Source: Lysobacter panacisoli
Lineage (GTDB): Bacteria; Pseudomonadota; Gammaproteobacteria; Xanthomonadales; Xanthomonadaceae
Reading direction: 5' to 3'
Length of the DNA stretch: 64,000 bases
NCBI RefSeq assembly: GCF_009765165.1
Contig: NZ_VLNU01000001.1
Coordinates: 3,478,247 to 3,542,246, forward strand
Position numbers and translations under genes: made by a program. Positions 36,655 to 46,708 of this stretch are shown in pieces. The stretch's first letter is position 1, and every line of letters begins with the position of its first letter. Below the pieces are notes generated by a model that saw only the letters and a program-made list of their open reading frames with translations, searched no databases and was not told the DNA's origin.

Positions 36655-36784
36655 GGTCTCGCTCCTTGCGGACAGGGGATGCCGGCTCCCCCGTGCAACC
36701 GGCCTGGCCATGCTCACGAAGCAAGATTGCGCCGCGTTGACCGTGGCGGGTCAAGCGTGATCGAACGCACGTGCGACGGTGGGT

Positions 36785-37291
36785 TCACGGTCCGACTTTG
36801 GCCTTCTTCTTCACAGGAGCCTTCTTCGCCCGCTCCGCCGCCTGCCGTGCGCGGACGCTGCGGATCTCCGCGGGCAACTCGCGCTGAAATAATGCAAGCA
36901 ACTCCGCCGTGGCGTCGTGGTCGATGGGCTTGCCTGCGGATGTGGTCGCGGTGACCTTCGTGGTGATCCGGTTACCGGTCTGCGCCGCCGGAAGCGCCTT
37001 GGTGAGCACGAAGAAATCGACGCCGCGATAGCGGAGCGAATACAGGTCGAGCATCTGCGCGCGCCCGTGGTATTCCACGCCCTGCGTGCGCACGGCGATC
37101 TGGCCGACCGCATTCCAGGTATCGAGCTTGTCCGCCTCGATGGTGAACTCGCCGCGTGTCTTCGCCGGCGCGGTCACCAGCGGTGGCGGAGCCGCCGGCG
37201 CCGGCGCGGAGACGTCCACCACGGGCTCGCGCGTGCGACATCCCGGGACGACCAGGAGGAGTACAAGCAGCAGGAAAGCGAGCGTGCGCAT
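36785..37291 (-). CDS. Hypothetical lipoprotein with Lys-rich tail
   Basis: A 168-residue protein starting MRTLAFLLLVLLLVVPGC. The lipobox VVPGC puts lipid on C18. A Pro/Ala-rich linker is followed by a compact domain (IEADKLDTWNAVGQIAVRT, then MLDLYSLRYRGVDFFVLTK). The last 25 residues are Lys/Ala/Arg-rich (AERAKKAPVKKKAKVGP). I do not recognise the domain. It lies 76 bases downstream of lhr on the same strand. Confidence 0.75.
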   Translation of the reverse strand: MRTLAFLLLVLLLVVPGCRTREPVVDVSAPAPAAPPPLVTAPAKTRGEFTIEADKLDTWNAVGQIAVRTQGVEYHGRAQMLDLYSLRYRGVDFFVLTKALPAAQTGNRITTKVTATTSAGKPIDHDATAELLALFQRELPAEIRSVRARQAAERAKKAPVKKKAKVGP

Positions 37292-37367
37292 GGACAGTCC
37301 TTCACCGCACGGTGTGCCACAAGCGCCGTCAGCGTCGGGCGAAGGCCGACGTCGCAGTGACGGCGCC

Positions 37368-40300
37368 CTACGTAGCGACTGGCACGATGAAGCCGGCTAT
37401 CGAGCGCTCCGGCTCGCGCAGCAGCGTGCGACGCACCGCGGCTTCCTCTCCGTGCGGCAGTTCGTCGAGGATCGCGACCTCGCCCGACACCAGCGTCGCC
37501 AGCGGCACGCCATCTCGGAACAGGATGCGCGAACCGGCGATGCGCGCGACCTTCTCGCCGCTGACGATGGTGCCGACCAGGTTGAGCGGATCGACCGCCG
37601 AGACCGTCACCATCGCGCCGTCGTGCGGGCGCTGGCGCACCTGGCGCAGCAGGCCGATCGCCTCGGGCAATGCGAACTGCTCGCCCGACAGGCCGGAGAT
37701 GAAACGGCCGCCGCGGATTTCGCCACGCGCTTCGAGCCGGTGGTACACGCGCACCAGTTCGCGCCACGGCGGCAGCCATTGCGCCTCGCGTTCGAGCAGG
37801 CGCCAGCACACCACGCCATAGCGTCGCAGCAGCGTGCGCGCGACATGCTCGACATCCTCCGGCGAACGTGCGGCCTCCGTCGTGGGACGACGGATCAGCG
37901 CCCAGCGTCCGGCATCCTCGATGCCGAACAACGCGGCACGGCGACGTCGTCCGTTGTGCGCGCTCGGACGCTTCGACGCGGGCACCAGCAACGCACGCAG
38001 TCCGGCATAACTGTCGCAGTGCACGCGGCCGCGCGCGACCAGTTCGGCCAGCGCGTCCTCCAGTTCGGTGCGCAGCAGGTGCGCGCCGCCGACGAGTTCG
38101 TCGAAGAAGGACGCGCCGTGTTCGGCGAGATGATCGACCACCTTCTGCGCACGCGACGACAAGGCGTCATCGGAGGCCGGCGGCGGTGCGAGGCGCGTCC
38201 ATACCGCGGCGTCGCGGCGAGGCAGCAGCACCACCGGCGTGGCCCGCACCGGCGTGCTGCCGCGCGTGTTGGCGCCCTCGCCGCTGCCGGCGCGCAGGCG
38301 CGTCCACAACGTGCGGCCCGCGGTGCACAGGTCGTCCAGCCACGAGATCGAATAGTCGTTGACGCGCGCCGGTAGCAGTTCGGATTCCCACGCCGCGGCC
38401 GGTGCTTCGAAACCTTCCAGCTGCGCGAGCACGCCCGCCAGTGCCTCCGGGCCATTCACGCGCGCGGACGGCGCGACGCGCTGCCAGTCGAACAGGAAAC
38501 GCATGAAGTCGCGCGGTGCGACCGGTTCGATCTCGCGACGCAGGCGCTTGAGCGTGTAACGGTGGATGCGCGCGAGAAGATGACGTTCGCACCACTCATC
38601 CACCGCGACGCGGGGCGTGAAGCGTCCCTGCATCACGTAGCCTTCGGTCTGCAGGCGCAACAAGGCGAGGTCGACGTCGCCGCGCGGCAGCGACAGATCA
38701 TCGGCGATGACCTGCGCCGGCGTCGGGCCGAGACCCGTCAGGCGCGACCGCAACAGCTCCACCAACGCGTCCTCGCGTTCCCACGGTTGCGCGGCGTACT
38801 CGGCGGGCGCTTCGATCGGCGGATGCAGCGGTGCGCCGGCAAAGATCGCCTGGATCTGCGGCAGGCGTTCGGCCGCGATCCACAAACCGTGGCCGTCGGG
38901 GCTGCGCAGGCCGACCGGGCGATCCAGCGCGGGCGGTTCCAGTTTCGTCGCACGATGCGCCTTGATCAGCCGCTGCAGCCAGTCGGCCCAGCCGTTCTCG
39001 CGCACTTCTCGCGAAGTCACCGCGCCCAGGCCCATCAGCGCCTCATGCATCTCGTCGGCGTTGCGCACCTGCGGCCAGCATTCCTCGCGCACCGCGTCGA
39101 TGGCGTCGGCGTCGAGGCGACCGAGATCGTCGGCACTGCGTGCATCGCTGTAGCGGCGCGACTGCACCGCCTGCGTACGGCGTTCTTCCAATGGCGCGTC
39201 GTCGAGGAAGGCGTAGGGGCGCGCGTTCAGCACTTCCGCCGCGAACGGTGACGGCGCGCTGAGATCACGCGCGACCACCTGCACCTCGCCCGATTCCATC
39301 GCGCGCAGCAGGTCGAGCCAGCCGTCCACGTCCATCGCTTCGTGCAGACAGTCGTGCAGCGTCTGCGCGACCAACGGGTGGTCGGGCACTTCGCGCTCGC
39401 CGACAAGGTTCTCCGCACACGCCACCTGATCGGGGAATACCGTCGCCAGCAGGTCTTCCGACTTCATTCGCTGCAACTGCGGTGGAACCTTCTTGCCGCC
39501 GACGAAGCGCGGCAGCGCGAGCGCGGTCGTCGCGGCCCAGCGCCAGCGCACGCCGAACAGCGGCGCATCGAGCAGCGCCTGCACCAGCACGTCCTGTGCC
39601 GAAGCCGAATGCAGATAGCGCGCGACTTCATCGAGCGGGAAGCTGTGCGCGGTCGAGAGCGACAGGATGATCGCGTCCTCGGTGGCCGCGGCCTGCAGCT
39701 CGAAGTTGAACTTTCGGCAGAAGCGCTTGCGCAGCGCCAGCCCCCACGCGCGATTGATGCGGCTGCCGTACGGGGTGTGGATCACCAGCTGGGTGCCGCC
39801 GGATTCGTCGAAGAAGCGCTCCAGCACCAGCGTCGTCTGCGTGGGCATCGCGCCCAGTGCGGCGGCGGTGCTGGCGAGGTAGTCGACGACCTGGCGCGCG
39901 GCTTCGGCGGTCAGCTGCAGTTCGCCGGTGAGCCAGCCGAATGCATCGCTGTTCTCGATGTGCGCGAGCAGCCCGTTGTCGTCTCCTTCCCGGCTATCGA
40001 CCGACGGATCGATGCCGGTCTGCGGTAACGGTGTCAAGCGCGCCGTTACGGCCTCGCGCAGGCGCGACACCGCATGCGAGAGTTCGTCGGTGCGACCCGG
40101 CGCTTCGCCGAGCCAGAACGGGATGCTCGGCGGCGCGCCCTGCGCGTCTTCCACGCGAACCTTGCCGGGCTCCACGCGCAGGATGCGGTAACTCGCGTTG
40201 CCGAGCTGGAAGATGTCGCCGGCCATGCTCTCGATGGCGAAATCTTCATTGACCGTGCCGATGAACACCGACTCCGGTTCGACCACCACCGAGTAGTCCG

Positions 40301-41837
40301 CGGTGTCCGGAATCGTGCCGCCCGACATCAGTGCGGTCGTGCGCCCACCCTTGCGCCCACGCACGACGCGGTTGACCGCATCGCGATGCAGGTAACCGGC
40401 ACGGATGCCGCGGCGCGTGGTGAAGCCGTCGGCCAGCATGCGCACGATCGCGTCGAAATCCTTGCGCTTGAGCTTCGCGTACGGCCACGCGCGCCGCACC
40501 CAGTCGTAGAGCGCGTCCTCTTCCCACTCGCGGCATGACGCTTCGGCGACGATCTGCTGCGAGAGCACGTCGAGCGGCGCATCGGGCAGCATCAGCGCGT
40601 CGAGTTCGCCGCGACGCACGCTGTCGAGCAATGCCGCACATTCGACCAGCTCGTCGCGCGTCTGCGGAAACAGCCGCCCTTTCGGCGTTCCGCCCACCGC
40701 GTGACCGGAACGTCCCACGCGTTGCAGGAACGCGGCGATCGATCGCGGCGATCCGAGCTGGCAGACCAGGTCGACGTCACCAATGTCGATACCCAGCTCC
40801 AGCGACGCGGTCGCAACCAGCACGCGTAGTTCACCGCGCTTGAGCCGCTGCTCGGCATCCAGCCGGAGTTCCTTCGACAGGCTGCCGTGGTGTGCAGCCA
40901 CCACCTCCTTGCCCAGCTTCTGCGCGAGGTTGTGCGCGGCGCGCTCGGCCATGCGCCGCGTGTTGACGAACACCAGCGTGGTGCGGTGCTGTTCGACCAG
41001 TTCGGTCAGGCGTGCATAGACCTGGTCCCACTGGTCGTTGGACATCACCGCACTCAGCGGCGTCGGCGGCAGTTCCAACGCGAGATCGCGCTGGCGCGTG
41101 TAGCCGATGTCGACGATCTCGCAATCCGGCGTGCCGTCGGCGGCGATCGCGGCACTGCCGACGAGGTAGCGCGCGACTTCCTCGATCGGCTTCTGCGTGG
41201 CCGACAAGCCGATGCGGGTAAGACGATGGCCGCACAGCGCTTCCAGTCGTTCCAGCGACAGCGCGAGATGGCTGCCGCGCTTGCTAGCCGCGACGGCGTG
41301 GATTTCGTCCACGATCACCGTGCGCACGGTCGAGAGCATCGCCCGGCCGGAATCCGAACCGAGCAGCACGTACAACGATTCCGGCGTGGTCACCAGGATG
41401 TGCGGCGGCTTGCGTCGGGTAAGCGCACGCTCGGCCTGCGGCGTGTCGCCGGTGCGTACGGCGGTGCGGATCTCCACGTCCGCCAGCCCCATCGTCGCCA
41501 GTTCCTCGCGAATGCCCGCGAGCGGCGCTTCGAGATTGATGCGGATGTCGTTGGACAGCGCCTTCAGCGGCGAGACGTAGACGACGAAGGTTTCGTCCGG
41601 CAGCGCGGACTGCGCGAACAGGCCATGTCGCTCAACGTTGTCCAGACCCTGCCGCACCAGACCATCGATGGCGGTCATGAACGCCGTCAGAGTCTTGCCC
41701 GAACCCGTCGGCGCGGCGACCAGCGTGTTGCGTCCGCTGCGGATCGCCGGCCACGCGCGCACCTGCGCCGCGGTGGGCGCCGGAAACGCCCGGGCGAACC
41801 AGGCGGCGACGGCGGGATGGAAGGCGTCCAGGGGCAT
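37368..41837 (-). CDS. lhr: Large ATP-dependent helicase Lhr
   Basis: A 1489-residue superfamily 2 helicase, near the 1538 residues of E. coli Lhr, which translocates 3' to 5' on DNA and unwinds RNA-DNA hybrids. Walker A APTGSGKT is at 42-49, DEIH at 177-180, SAT follows in LSATQKP, and motif VI is [12 protein letters not shown]. After the Lhr core come the DEAD/H-associated domain and the long C-terminal half with winged-helix parts ([15 protein letters not shown]). The length shows the full Lhr form, not the shorter Lhr-core. No ligase or nuclease partner is nearby. Confidence 0.95.
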   Translation of the reverse strand: MPLDAFHPAVAAWFARAFPAPTAAQVRAWPAIRSGRNTLVAAPTGSGKTLTAFMTAIDGLVRQGLDNVERHGLFAQSALPDETFVVYVSPLKALSNDIRINLEAPLAGIREELATMGLADVEIRTAVRTGDTPQAERALTRRKPPHILVTTPESLYVLLGSDSGRAMLSTVRTVIVDEIHAVAASKRGSHLALSLERLEALCGHRLTRIGLSATQKPIEEVARYLVGSAAIAADGTPDCEIVDIGYTRQRDLALELPPTPLSAVMSNDQWDQVYARLTELVEQHRTTLVFVNTRRMAERAAHNLAQKLGKEVVAAHHGSLSKELRLDAEQRLKRGELRVLVATASLELGIDIGDVDLVCQLGSPRSIAAFLQRVGRSGHAVGGTPKGRLFPQTRDELVECAALLDSVRRGELDALMLPDAPLDVLSQQIVAEASCREWEEDALYDWVRRAWPYAKLKRKDFDAIVRMLADGFTTRRGIRAGYLHRDAVNRVVRGRKGGRTTALMSGGTIPDTADYSVVVEPESVFIGTVNEDFAIESMAGDIFQLGNASYRILRVEPGKVRVEDAQGAPPSIPFWLGEAPGRTDELSHAVSRLREAVTARLTPLPQTGIDPSVDSREGDDNGLLAHIENSDAFGWLTGELQLTAEAARQVVDYLASTAAALGAMPTQTTLVLERFFDESGGTQLVIHTPYGSRINRAWGLALRKRFCRKFNFELQAAATEDAIILSLSTAHSFPLDEVARYLHSASAQDVLVQALLDAPLFGVRWRWAATTALALPRFVGGKKVPPQLQRMKSEDLLATVFPDQVACAENLVGEREVPDHPLVAQTLHDCLHEAMDVDGWLDLLRAMESGEVQVVARDLSAPSPFAAEVLNARPYAFLDDAPLEERRTQAVQSRRYSDARSADDLGRLDADAIDAVREECWPQVRNADEMHEALMGLGAVTSREVRENGWADWLQRLIKAHRATKLEPPALDRPVGLRSPDGHGLWIAAERLPQIQAIFAGAPLHPPIEAPAEYAAQPWEREDALVELLRSRLTGLGPTPAQVIADDLSLPRGDVDLALLRLQTEGYVMQGRFTPRVAVDEWCERHLLARIHRYTLKRLRREIEPVAPRDFMRFLFDWQRVAPSARVNGPEALAGVLAQLEGFEAPAAAWESELLPARVNDYSISWLDDLCTAGRTLWTRLRAGSGEGANTRGSTPVRATPVVLLPRRDAAVWTRLAPPPASDDALSSRAQKVVDHLAEHGASFFDELVGGAHLLRTELEDALAELVARGRVHCDSYAGLRALLVPASKRPSAHNGRRRRAALFGIEDAGRWALIRRPTTEAARSPEDVEHVARTLLRRYGVVCWRLLEREAQWLPPWRELVRVYHRLEARGEIRGGRFISGLSGEQFALPEAIGLLRQVRQRPHDGAMVTVSAVDPLNLVGTIVSGEKVARIAGSRILFRDGVPLATLVSGEVAILDELPHGEEAAVRRTLLREPERSIAGFIVPVAT

Positions 41838-41943
41838 GGGGCGATGGTGCCGGCGGTGCGTCTCAGTCCGTGAGACGGGGATGGTCCAGAGCCCGGCAAC
41901 GCGGCGTCACGGACGCGACGGCCGAGGATGAGAAGATGGTGGC

Positions 41944-42786
41944 ATGTCCGCGATCGCCAACCCCGTCGTTCAGGTTTCCGCTGGCGAGCGCCTGCGTGAT
42001 TGGCTGGCGCCGCTGCGGCGGGTGTTCGTGCTGACCGGGGCCGGTGCCAGCACGGAGTCCGGCATCCCCGACTATCGCGACGCCGACGGCCAATGGAAGC
42101 GCAGCCCACCCGTGACCTACCAGGCCTTCACCGGCGATGCACGGGTCAACGCACGCTACTGGGCGCGCAGCTTCATCGGCTGGCCGCGCATCGCGCAGGC
42201 GCAGCCGAATGCGGTGCATCGCGCGCTCGCCACGTGGGAGCCGGCCGGACGCCTGTCCGCCCTGCTCACCCAGAACGTGGACGGGCTGCACCAGCGCGCC
42301 GGCAGTCGCGAAGTGATCGACCTGCACGGACGCCTGGACGGTGTCGTCTGCCTGGGCTGCGGCGAGCATTCCGCGCGCGCGGACCTTCAGGAACGGTTGA
42401 CGTCGATGAATCCCGACTGGGCCGGGCTCGACGCGCGCACTGCGCCGGACGGCGATGCCGACCTCGACGGACACGACTTCACCACGTTCCGCGTGGCGGC
42501 CTGCGTGCAGTGCGGCGGCATGCTCAAGCCCGACGTGGTGTTCTTCGGCGAGAACGTGCCGCGTGTCCGCTCGCAGCAGGCCTTCGCGGCGCTGCAGGCG
42601 TCGGACGCGCTGCTCGTGATCGGTTCGTCGCTGATGGTGTATTCGGGATTCCGTTTCGCGCGCATGGCCAGCGAGGCGGGCCTGCCGGTGGCGATCCTCA
42701 ACCGCGGCCGCACGCGCGCGGACGAACTGGCGCAGTTGAAGATCGAAGCCGACGCGGGTGAAACGTTGCAGGTCGCGCTGGCCTGA
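41944..42786 (+). CDS. Sirtuin, NAD-dependent protein deacylase (SIRT4-like class)
   Basis: A 280-residue NAD-consuming deacylase. Motifs are LTGAGASTESGIPDYR (30-45), TQNVDGLH (109-116), the catalytic H128 in LHG, and zinc cysteines C136, C139, C187 and C190. The long insert between the cysteine pairs (about 47 residues) and the FFGENVP segment point to the class II (SIRT4-like) group, not to CobB. It is divergent from lhr and first in a run of six plus-strand genes with short gaps. Target proteins are unknown. Confidence 0.93.
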   Translation: MSAIANPVVQVSAGERLRDWLAPLRRVFVLTGAGASTESGIPDYRDADGQWKRSPPVTYQAFTGDARVNARYWARSFIGWPRIAQAQPNAVHRALATWEPAGRLSALLTQNVDGLHQRAGSREVIDLHGRLDGVVCLGCGEHSARADLQERLTSMNPDWAGLDARTAPDGDADLDGHDFTTFRVAACVQCGGMLKPDVVFFGENVPRVRSQQAFAALQASDALLVIGSSLMVYSGFRFARMASEAGLPVAILNRGRTRADELAQLKIEADAGETLQVALA

Positions 42787-42828
42787 GCGAACCGGATTGG
42801 CACGGACAAGGCAGACGGAGGAAGACGC

Positions 42829-43365
42829 ATGGCGGACACGACGTCCCGGGAACCGGCGAAGAAGCCGACGAAGAAGGCCGTGAAGACGATCGCGAGCAAG
42901 GCCGCGAAGCAGGTCGCCACGAAGGCCGCCACACCAGCCAAGCGCGCCGCCGCCAAAACCGCGACACCGAAACTGCTCTCCGGCGGCAATCCGCAGATCC
43001 CCAAGGGCTACGGCGAGGCGCCGATCCGGGCCTATATCGCCGCGATGCCCGGCTGGAAGCGCGACATCGGCGAACGCATCGACGCACTCGTGACCCACGC
43101 CGTCCCCGGCGTGCACAAGGCGATCAAGTGGAACTCGCCGATGTACGGAATGGAGGACGACGTCTGGTTCCTGAGCCTCCACTGCTTCGACCGCTACATC
43201 AAGGTGGCATTCTTCCGTGGCGCCTCGCTGCGGCCGGTGCCGCCCGAGGCATCGAAGACGAAGGAAACGCGTTACCTCCACATCCACCAGGACGAACCGT
43301 TCGACGAAGCACGCTTCACCGATTGGGTGAAGCAGGCGAGCCGGCTGCCCGGCGAACGGATGTGA
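42829..43365 (+). CDS. DUF1801 protein with histone H1-like Lys/Ala tail
   Basis: A 178-residue protein. Residues 9-50 are a Lys/Ala/Thr-rich tail (KKPTKKAVKTIASKAAK and AATPAKRAAAKTATPK), of the kind seen in AlgP and histone H1-like proteins. The rest is a DUF1801 (YdhG/YdeI-like) domain with AIRAYIAAMPGWKR-like start, HKAIKWNSPMYGM, VAFFRGASLRP and HIHQDEPFDEARFTDWVKQA. The function of DUF1801 is not established. The gene begins 42 bases after the sirtuin. Confidence 0.88.
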   Translation: MADTTSREPAKKPTKKAVKTIASKAAKQVATKAATPAKRAAAKTATPKLLSGGNPQIPKGYGEAPIRAYIAAMPGWKRDIGERIDALVTHAVPGVHKAIKWNSPMYGMEDDVWFLSLHCFDRYIKVAFFRGASLRPVPPEASKTKETRYLHIHQDEPFDEARFTDWVKQASRLPGERM

Positions 43366-43389
43366 TCCCTCTCCTCAGGACATCGACTC

Positions 43390-43827
43390 ATGGAAAAGAA
43401 GCAGAACGGTGCGAAGGACGCGACGACCGATGACGCCTCGCAGCGGATCGACGAACGCATCGCCGGGCTGGAGGACTGGCGCGGCAAGGCGCTCGCGCAG
43501 ATCCGCAAGATCATCCGCGATGCCGATCCCGACGTGGTCGAGGAGTGGAAATGGAGCGTGCCGGTGTGGTCCCACGACGGCATCCTCTGCACTGGCGAGG
43601 TTTACAAGGCCGCGGTGAAGATGACCTTCGCCAAGGGCGCGTCGCTGGACGATCCTTCGGGCCTGTTCAATTCCAGCCTCGACGGCAACACGCGTCGCGC
43701 GATCGACGTGCGCGAGGGCGACAAGCTCGACGAGAAGGCGCTGAAGGCGTTGATCCGCGCGGCGGTGGCGCTCAATACTTCGAAACAAGCCAAGCCTGCC
43801 GCGGCGCGCGCGCGCAAGAAGACCTGA
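43390..43827 (+). CDS. DUF1801 family protein
   Basis: A 145-residue protein with a second, divergent DUF1801 domain: LEDWRGKALAQIRKIIRDAD, then EEWKWSVPVWSHDGILCTGE, then VKMTFAKGASLDDP and IDVREGDKLDEKALKALIRA. The C-terminal tail is Lys/Ala/Arg-rich (AKPAAARARKKT). It begins 24 bases after the first DUF1801 gene. The pair is not a recent duplication, since the sequences differ widely. Confidence 0.88.
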   Translation: MEKKQNGAKDATTDDASQRIDERIAGLEDWRGKALAQIRKIIRDADPDVVEEWKWSVPVWSHDGILCTGEVYKAAVKMTFAKGASLDDPSGLFNSSLDGNTRRAIDVREGDKLDEKALKALIRAAVALNTSKQAKPAAARARKKT

Positions 43828-43846
43828 GCGACGCGACGATCCGCCC

Positions 43847-44359
43847 ATGAGCACGCCCTCCGACAGGCCACCACCGCGCGTCCGCCAGGATCCGGAACTG
43901 CTGCGGCGCCTGCTGCGCGCGAAGGACCGCATGGACGCGGCCTCGCACGAGGACTGGCCGGTGCACCGGCTGGCGAAGGTCAGCAACGTCTCCGAAGCGC
44001 ACTTCGCACGTTCGTTCAAGGACGCCTTCGGCGTGCCGCCGCACCGTTACCTGCTCACGCGCCGGATCGAACGCGCCAAGGCGCTGCTGCGCGACACCGA
44101 GCAACCGATCCTCGACATCGCGCTGCAGACCGGATGGAACAGCCTGGGCACGTTCGGCCGCACGTTCCGCGACATCACCGGCGAAAGCCCCGGCGAGTTG
44201 CGCGCCCGCGAGCAGGCGGCGCAGCACGAACTGCGACGCGTGCCGCACTGCTTCGTCAGCGCCGCGCAGCGGCCCGGACTCACCACCGCAGTTTCGGAGA
44301 AGCGACGTCGCGAGGCCGATGCTACAAAAGACGCCCCAATCAAATCGGAGGCGACATGA
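43847..44359 (+). CDS. AraC-family transcriptional regulator, DNA-binding domain only
   Basis: A 170-residue regulator that consists of the double helix-turn-helix (about 22-118) and little else. The first HTH has VHRLAKVSNVSEAHFARSFK, and the second has ILDIALQTGWNSLGTFGRTF followed by GESPGELR. There is no ligand-binding N-terminal domain. The last codons overlap the VOC gene by four bases (ATGA), so the two are translationally coupled and the VOC protein may be its partner or target. Confidence 0.92.
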   Translation: MSTPSDRPPPRVRQDPELLRRLLRAKDRMDAASHEDWPVHRLAKVSNVSEAHFARSFKDAFGVPPHRYLLTRRIERAKALLRDTEQPILDIALQTGWNSLGTFGRTFRDITGESPGELRAREQAAQHELRRVPHCFVSAAQRPGLTTAVSEKRRREADATKDAPIKSEAT

Positions 44360-44766
44360 GCCAAGGTATCGGAGTAGTCGGGCTGTACGTTCGCGATCAG
44401 GACGAGTCCCTCGATTTCTACGTCGGCAAGCTAGGATTCCGCGTGCATACCGACGCGCGCAATGGCGACTACCGCTGGCTGACGGTGCAGCATCCCGACC
44501 AGCCCTCGTTCCAGCTCGGCCTGTTCAAGCCGCAGGCGCCGGTGCTCGATGACGCGACCGCGCAGAGCGTGCGCGAGATCGTCGCCAAGGGCGCGATGCC
44601 GCCGCTGGTGCTCAACGTCGACGACTGCCGCGCGTCCTACGACCGCCTGCGCGCGCTCGGCGTGGAGTTCACCCAGCCGCCCGAGGCGCGCTACGGCAAC
44701 GTCGACGCCAATTTTCGCGACCCTTCCGGCAACGGCTGGAAGATGATCGAGTCCCGGCGCAACTGA
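44356..44766 (+). CDS. VOC family protein (glyoxalase/bleomycin resistance type)
   Basis: A 136-residue vicinal-oxygen-chelate protein with two beta-alpha-beta-beta-beta modules. The first is GVVGLYVRDQDESLDFYVGKLGFRV, and the second ends VDANFRDPSGNGWKMIESRR, where E133 can be a metal ligand. The usual first-strand His is replaced (VVGLYVRD), so metal binding is uncertain. The start codon overlaps the stop of the AraC-type gene. An upstream GGAGG fits. Confidence 0.9.
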   Translation: MSQGIGVVGLYVRDQDESLDFYVGKLGFRVHTDARNGDYRWLTVQHPDQPSFQLGLFKPQAPVLDDATAQSVREIVAKGAMPPLVLNVDDCRASYDRLRALGVEFTQPPEARYGNVDANFRDPSGNGWKMIESRRN

Positions 44767-44818
44767 CGCCGGCTGCCCAACAGGGGAACGTCTGCCCGAG
44801 CCTGGAAAGGAGGACCCA

Positions 44819-45049
44819 TTGAACTGGAACAAATGGATTCGGCAGTTCCACCGCTGGCTGTCGATCGCCTTCACGGTGGCCGTCATCATCAACCTGATCG
44901 CGCTGGCGCAGCAGAAGCTCGCGACCTGGGTCGGCCTGCTCGCGCTGTTCCCGCTGATCCTGCTGATGATCACCGGGCTGTATCTGTTCGCACTGCCCTA
45001 CGCCACGCGCTGGCGCGGCGGCGAGCGAGCCGCGCGGGAACGGGCGTGA
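44819..45049 (+). CDS. Small two-helix membrane protein
   Basis: A 76-residue protein with two membrane helices (about 16-31 and 36-59) and a basic C-terminus (TRWRGGERAARERA). The start is a TTG, supported by the perfect ribosome site AAGGAGG six bases upstream, with no ATG or GTG in frame close by. The opening NWNKWIRQFHRWLSIAFTV resembles the first helix of PepSY-type membrane proteins. Function unknown. It is the last of the plus-strand run. Confidence 0.78.
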   Translation: MNWNKWIRQFHRWLSIAFTVAVIINLIALAQQKLATWVGLLALFPLILLMITGLYLFALPYATRWRGGERAARERA

Positions 45050-45076
45050 CGACGCGAACGCGATGATCCGAAAACA

Positions 45077-45102
45077 GAAAGGGCGCCAGATGGCGCCCTT
45101 TC
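45077..45102. terminator. Bidirectional terminator between converging genes
   Basis: Perfect 11-base arms (45077-45087, 45092-45102) flanked by TTTCTTC on the plus strand and by CTGTTTTC on the minus strand. It serves the small membrane protein gene and the amino acid permease gene. Confidence 0.85.
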
Positions 45103-45127
45103 TTCATGCCTTCGCCGGGGTCGCGGC

Positions 45128-46549
45128 TCAGGCTTCCTTGCCGCGTGCGAGCAGGCTCGCGCGGCGGCTGTAGAGCACGTAGACGATCACGCCCAGCACG
45201 TTCCACACGAGGAACCACAGCTGCGTGGTGCGCGGCAGGCTCCAGAACAGGTACAGGCAGCCGAGGATCGCGATCGGGCCGACCACCCACGCCAGCGGTG
45301 TGCGGAACAGGCGCGTGCGGTTCGGATCGCGCTTGCGCAGGACCAGGAGGCAGGCCGCGACCGCGATGAAGGCGGCCAGCGTACCGGCGTTCGCGAGCGC
45401 CGCTATCTCGTCCAGACGCGCCACGCCGGCCAAAGCCGCGACGAGGATCGCGGTGAACACGGTGGTCGCGACCGGCGTGCCGGTGCGCGCGTTGACCTTC
45501 GACAGGCCGCGCGGCAGCAGGCCGTCGCGCGACATCACGAAGAAGATGCGGCTCTGGCCGTACAGGAACGCCAGCAGCACGGTCGGCAGCGCGATCACCG
45601 CCGCCGCTGCGATCACGGTGGCAGCCTTGCCCTGCCCCAGTTCGCGCAGGATCAGCGCCAGCGGCTCGGGACTGTTGCCGAACACGGTGTAGCTCATCGC
45701 ACCAACCGCGGCCAGCGCCACGATCATGTAGATCAGCGTGCAGCCGACCATCGAGCCGACGATGCCGATGGACAGGTCGCGGCCGGGGTTCTTGGTCTCC
45801 TCCGCGGCGGTGGAGATCGCGTCGAATCCGTAGAACGCGAAGAAGATGATCGCCGCCGCGGCCATGACGCCGCGCTCGACGCCGTCCGCGCCCATTTCCT
45901 TGGCGAAGCCGAACGGCATGAACGGCTGGGTGTTTGCGGCATCGAAATGCGGCAGCGCGATCGCCACGAACACCGCCAGCGCGATGACCTTCAGCACCAC
46001 CAGCACCGCATTGAGCGTGGCGCTCTCGCGCGTGCCAGCCATCAGCAGGCCCGCGACGACGAACACGATCGCCACCGCCGGCAGGTTGACCACGCCGCCT
46101 GCATGCGGTCCTGCGGTCAGCGCCAACGGCAGGTCGACGCCGAGCCCCTTGAGGAAGCCCACCGCATAGCCGGACCAGCCGACCGCGACCGTGCTCACCA
46201 CCAGCGAGTATTCGAGGATCAGGCTCCAGCCCACCACCCAGGCGATCGCCTCGCCCAGCACGATGTAGCTGTAGGTGTAGGCGCTGCCCGCAGCCGGCAT
46301 CATCGTTGCCATCTCGGCGTAGGCCAGCGCCGCGCAGGCGCAGACGATGCCCGCGACCAGGAACGACAGCAGCACCGCCGGGCCGGCGAGGTTCGCGCCG
46401 ACGCCGATCAGGGTGTAGATGCCGGTGCCGACGATGGCGCCGATGCCCAGCGCGATCAGGTGTGGCCAGCTCAGCGTGGGGATGAGGCGACGCCCTTCCT
46501 CATGCTCGGTGACCTGATCGATGTTCTTGCGCCGGAGCCATGTCTGCAT
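45128..46549 (-). CDS. APC-family amino acid permease
   Basis: A 473-residue carrier with about 12 helices. The N-terminus (WPHLIALGIGAIVGTGIYTLIG) carries the GAIVGTGI motif of the APC superfamily. EMATMMPAAGSAYTYSYIVLGE and FFAFYGFDAISTAAEETKNPGRDLSIGI place it with the cationic amino acid transporter (CAT/YfnA-like) group. The C-terminus is short. Transported amino acid is not certain. It converges with the previous cluster across a bidirectional terminator. Confidence 0.92.
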   Translation of the reverse strand: MQTWLRRKNIDQVTEHEEGRRLIPTLSWPHLIALGIGAIVGTGIYTLIGVGANLAGPAVLLSFLVAGIVCACAALAYAEMATMMPAAGSAYTYSYIVLGEAIAWVVGWSLILEYSLVVSTVAVGWSGYAVGFLKGLGVDLPLALTAGPHAGGVVNLPAVAIVFVVAGLLMAGTRESATLNAVLVVLKVIALAVFVAIALPHFDAANTQPFMPFGFAKEMGADGVERGVMAAAAIIFFAFYGFDAISTAAEETKNPGRDLSIGIVGSMVGCTLIYMIVALAAVGAMSYTVFGNSPEPLALILRELGQGKAATVIAAAAVIALPTVLLAFLYGQSRIFFVMSRDGLLPRGLSKVNARTGTPVATTVFTAILVAALAGVARLDEIAALANAGTLAAFIAVAACLLVLRKRDPNRTRLFRTPLAWVVGPIAILGCLYLFWSLPRTTQLWFLVWNVLGVIVYVLYSRRASLLARGKEA

Positions 46550-46677
46550 GGAGCCCTCGTTCGAGCCGATGGAAAGGCGCCATGTTGAAGCATCCGGGAC
46601 GAGGATGCGATGTGCACTGCAACTTGCCGGGCGCGACCCGGCAGAGTACGGGAGCGTACGTCGATCCCGTACGTTGG

Positions 46678-46703
46678 ACGGCCGCCCGCTTTGGGGCGGC
46701 CGT
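46678..46703 (-). terminator. Hairpin after the TpgA-like gene
   Basis: Ten-base perfect arms (46678-46687, 46694-46703) only a few bases past the stop codon at 46709. A T-tract is lacking, so termination may not be strong. Confidence 0.5.
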
Positions 46704-46708
46704 GTCGG

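Noticed and set aside
42829..43827. Recent tandem duplication of DUF1801 genes
   Set aside because: The two domains share only scattered family residues and carry tails at opposite ends, so they are old paralogues or independent members.
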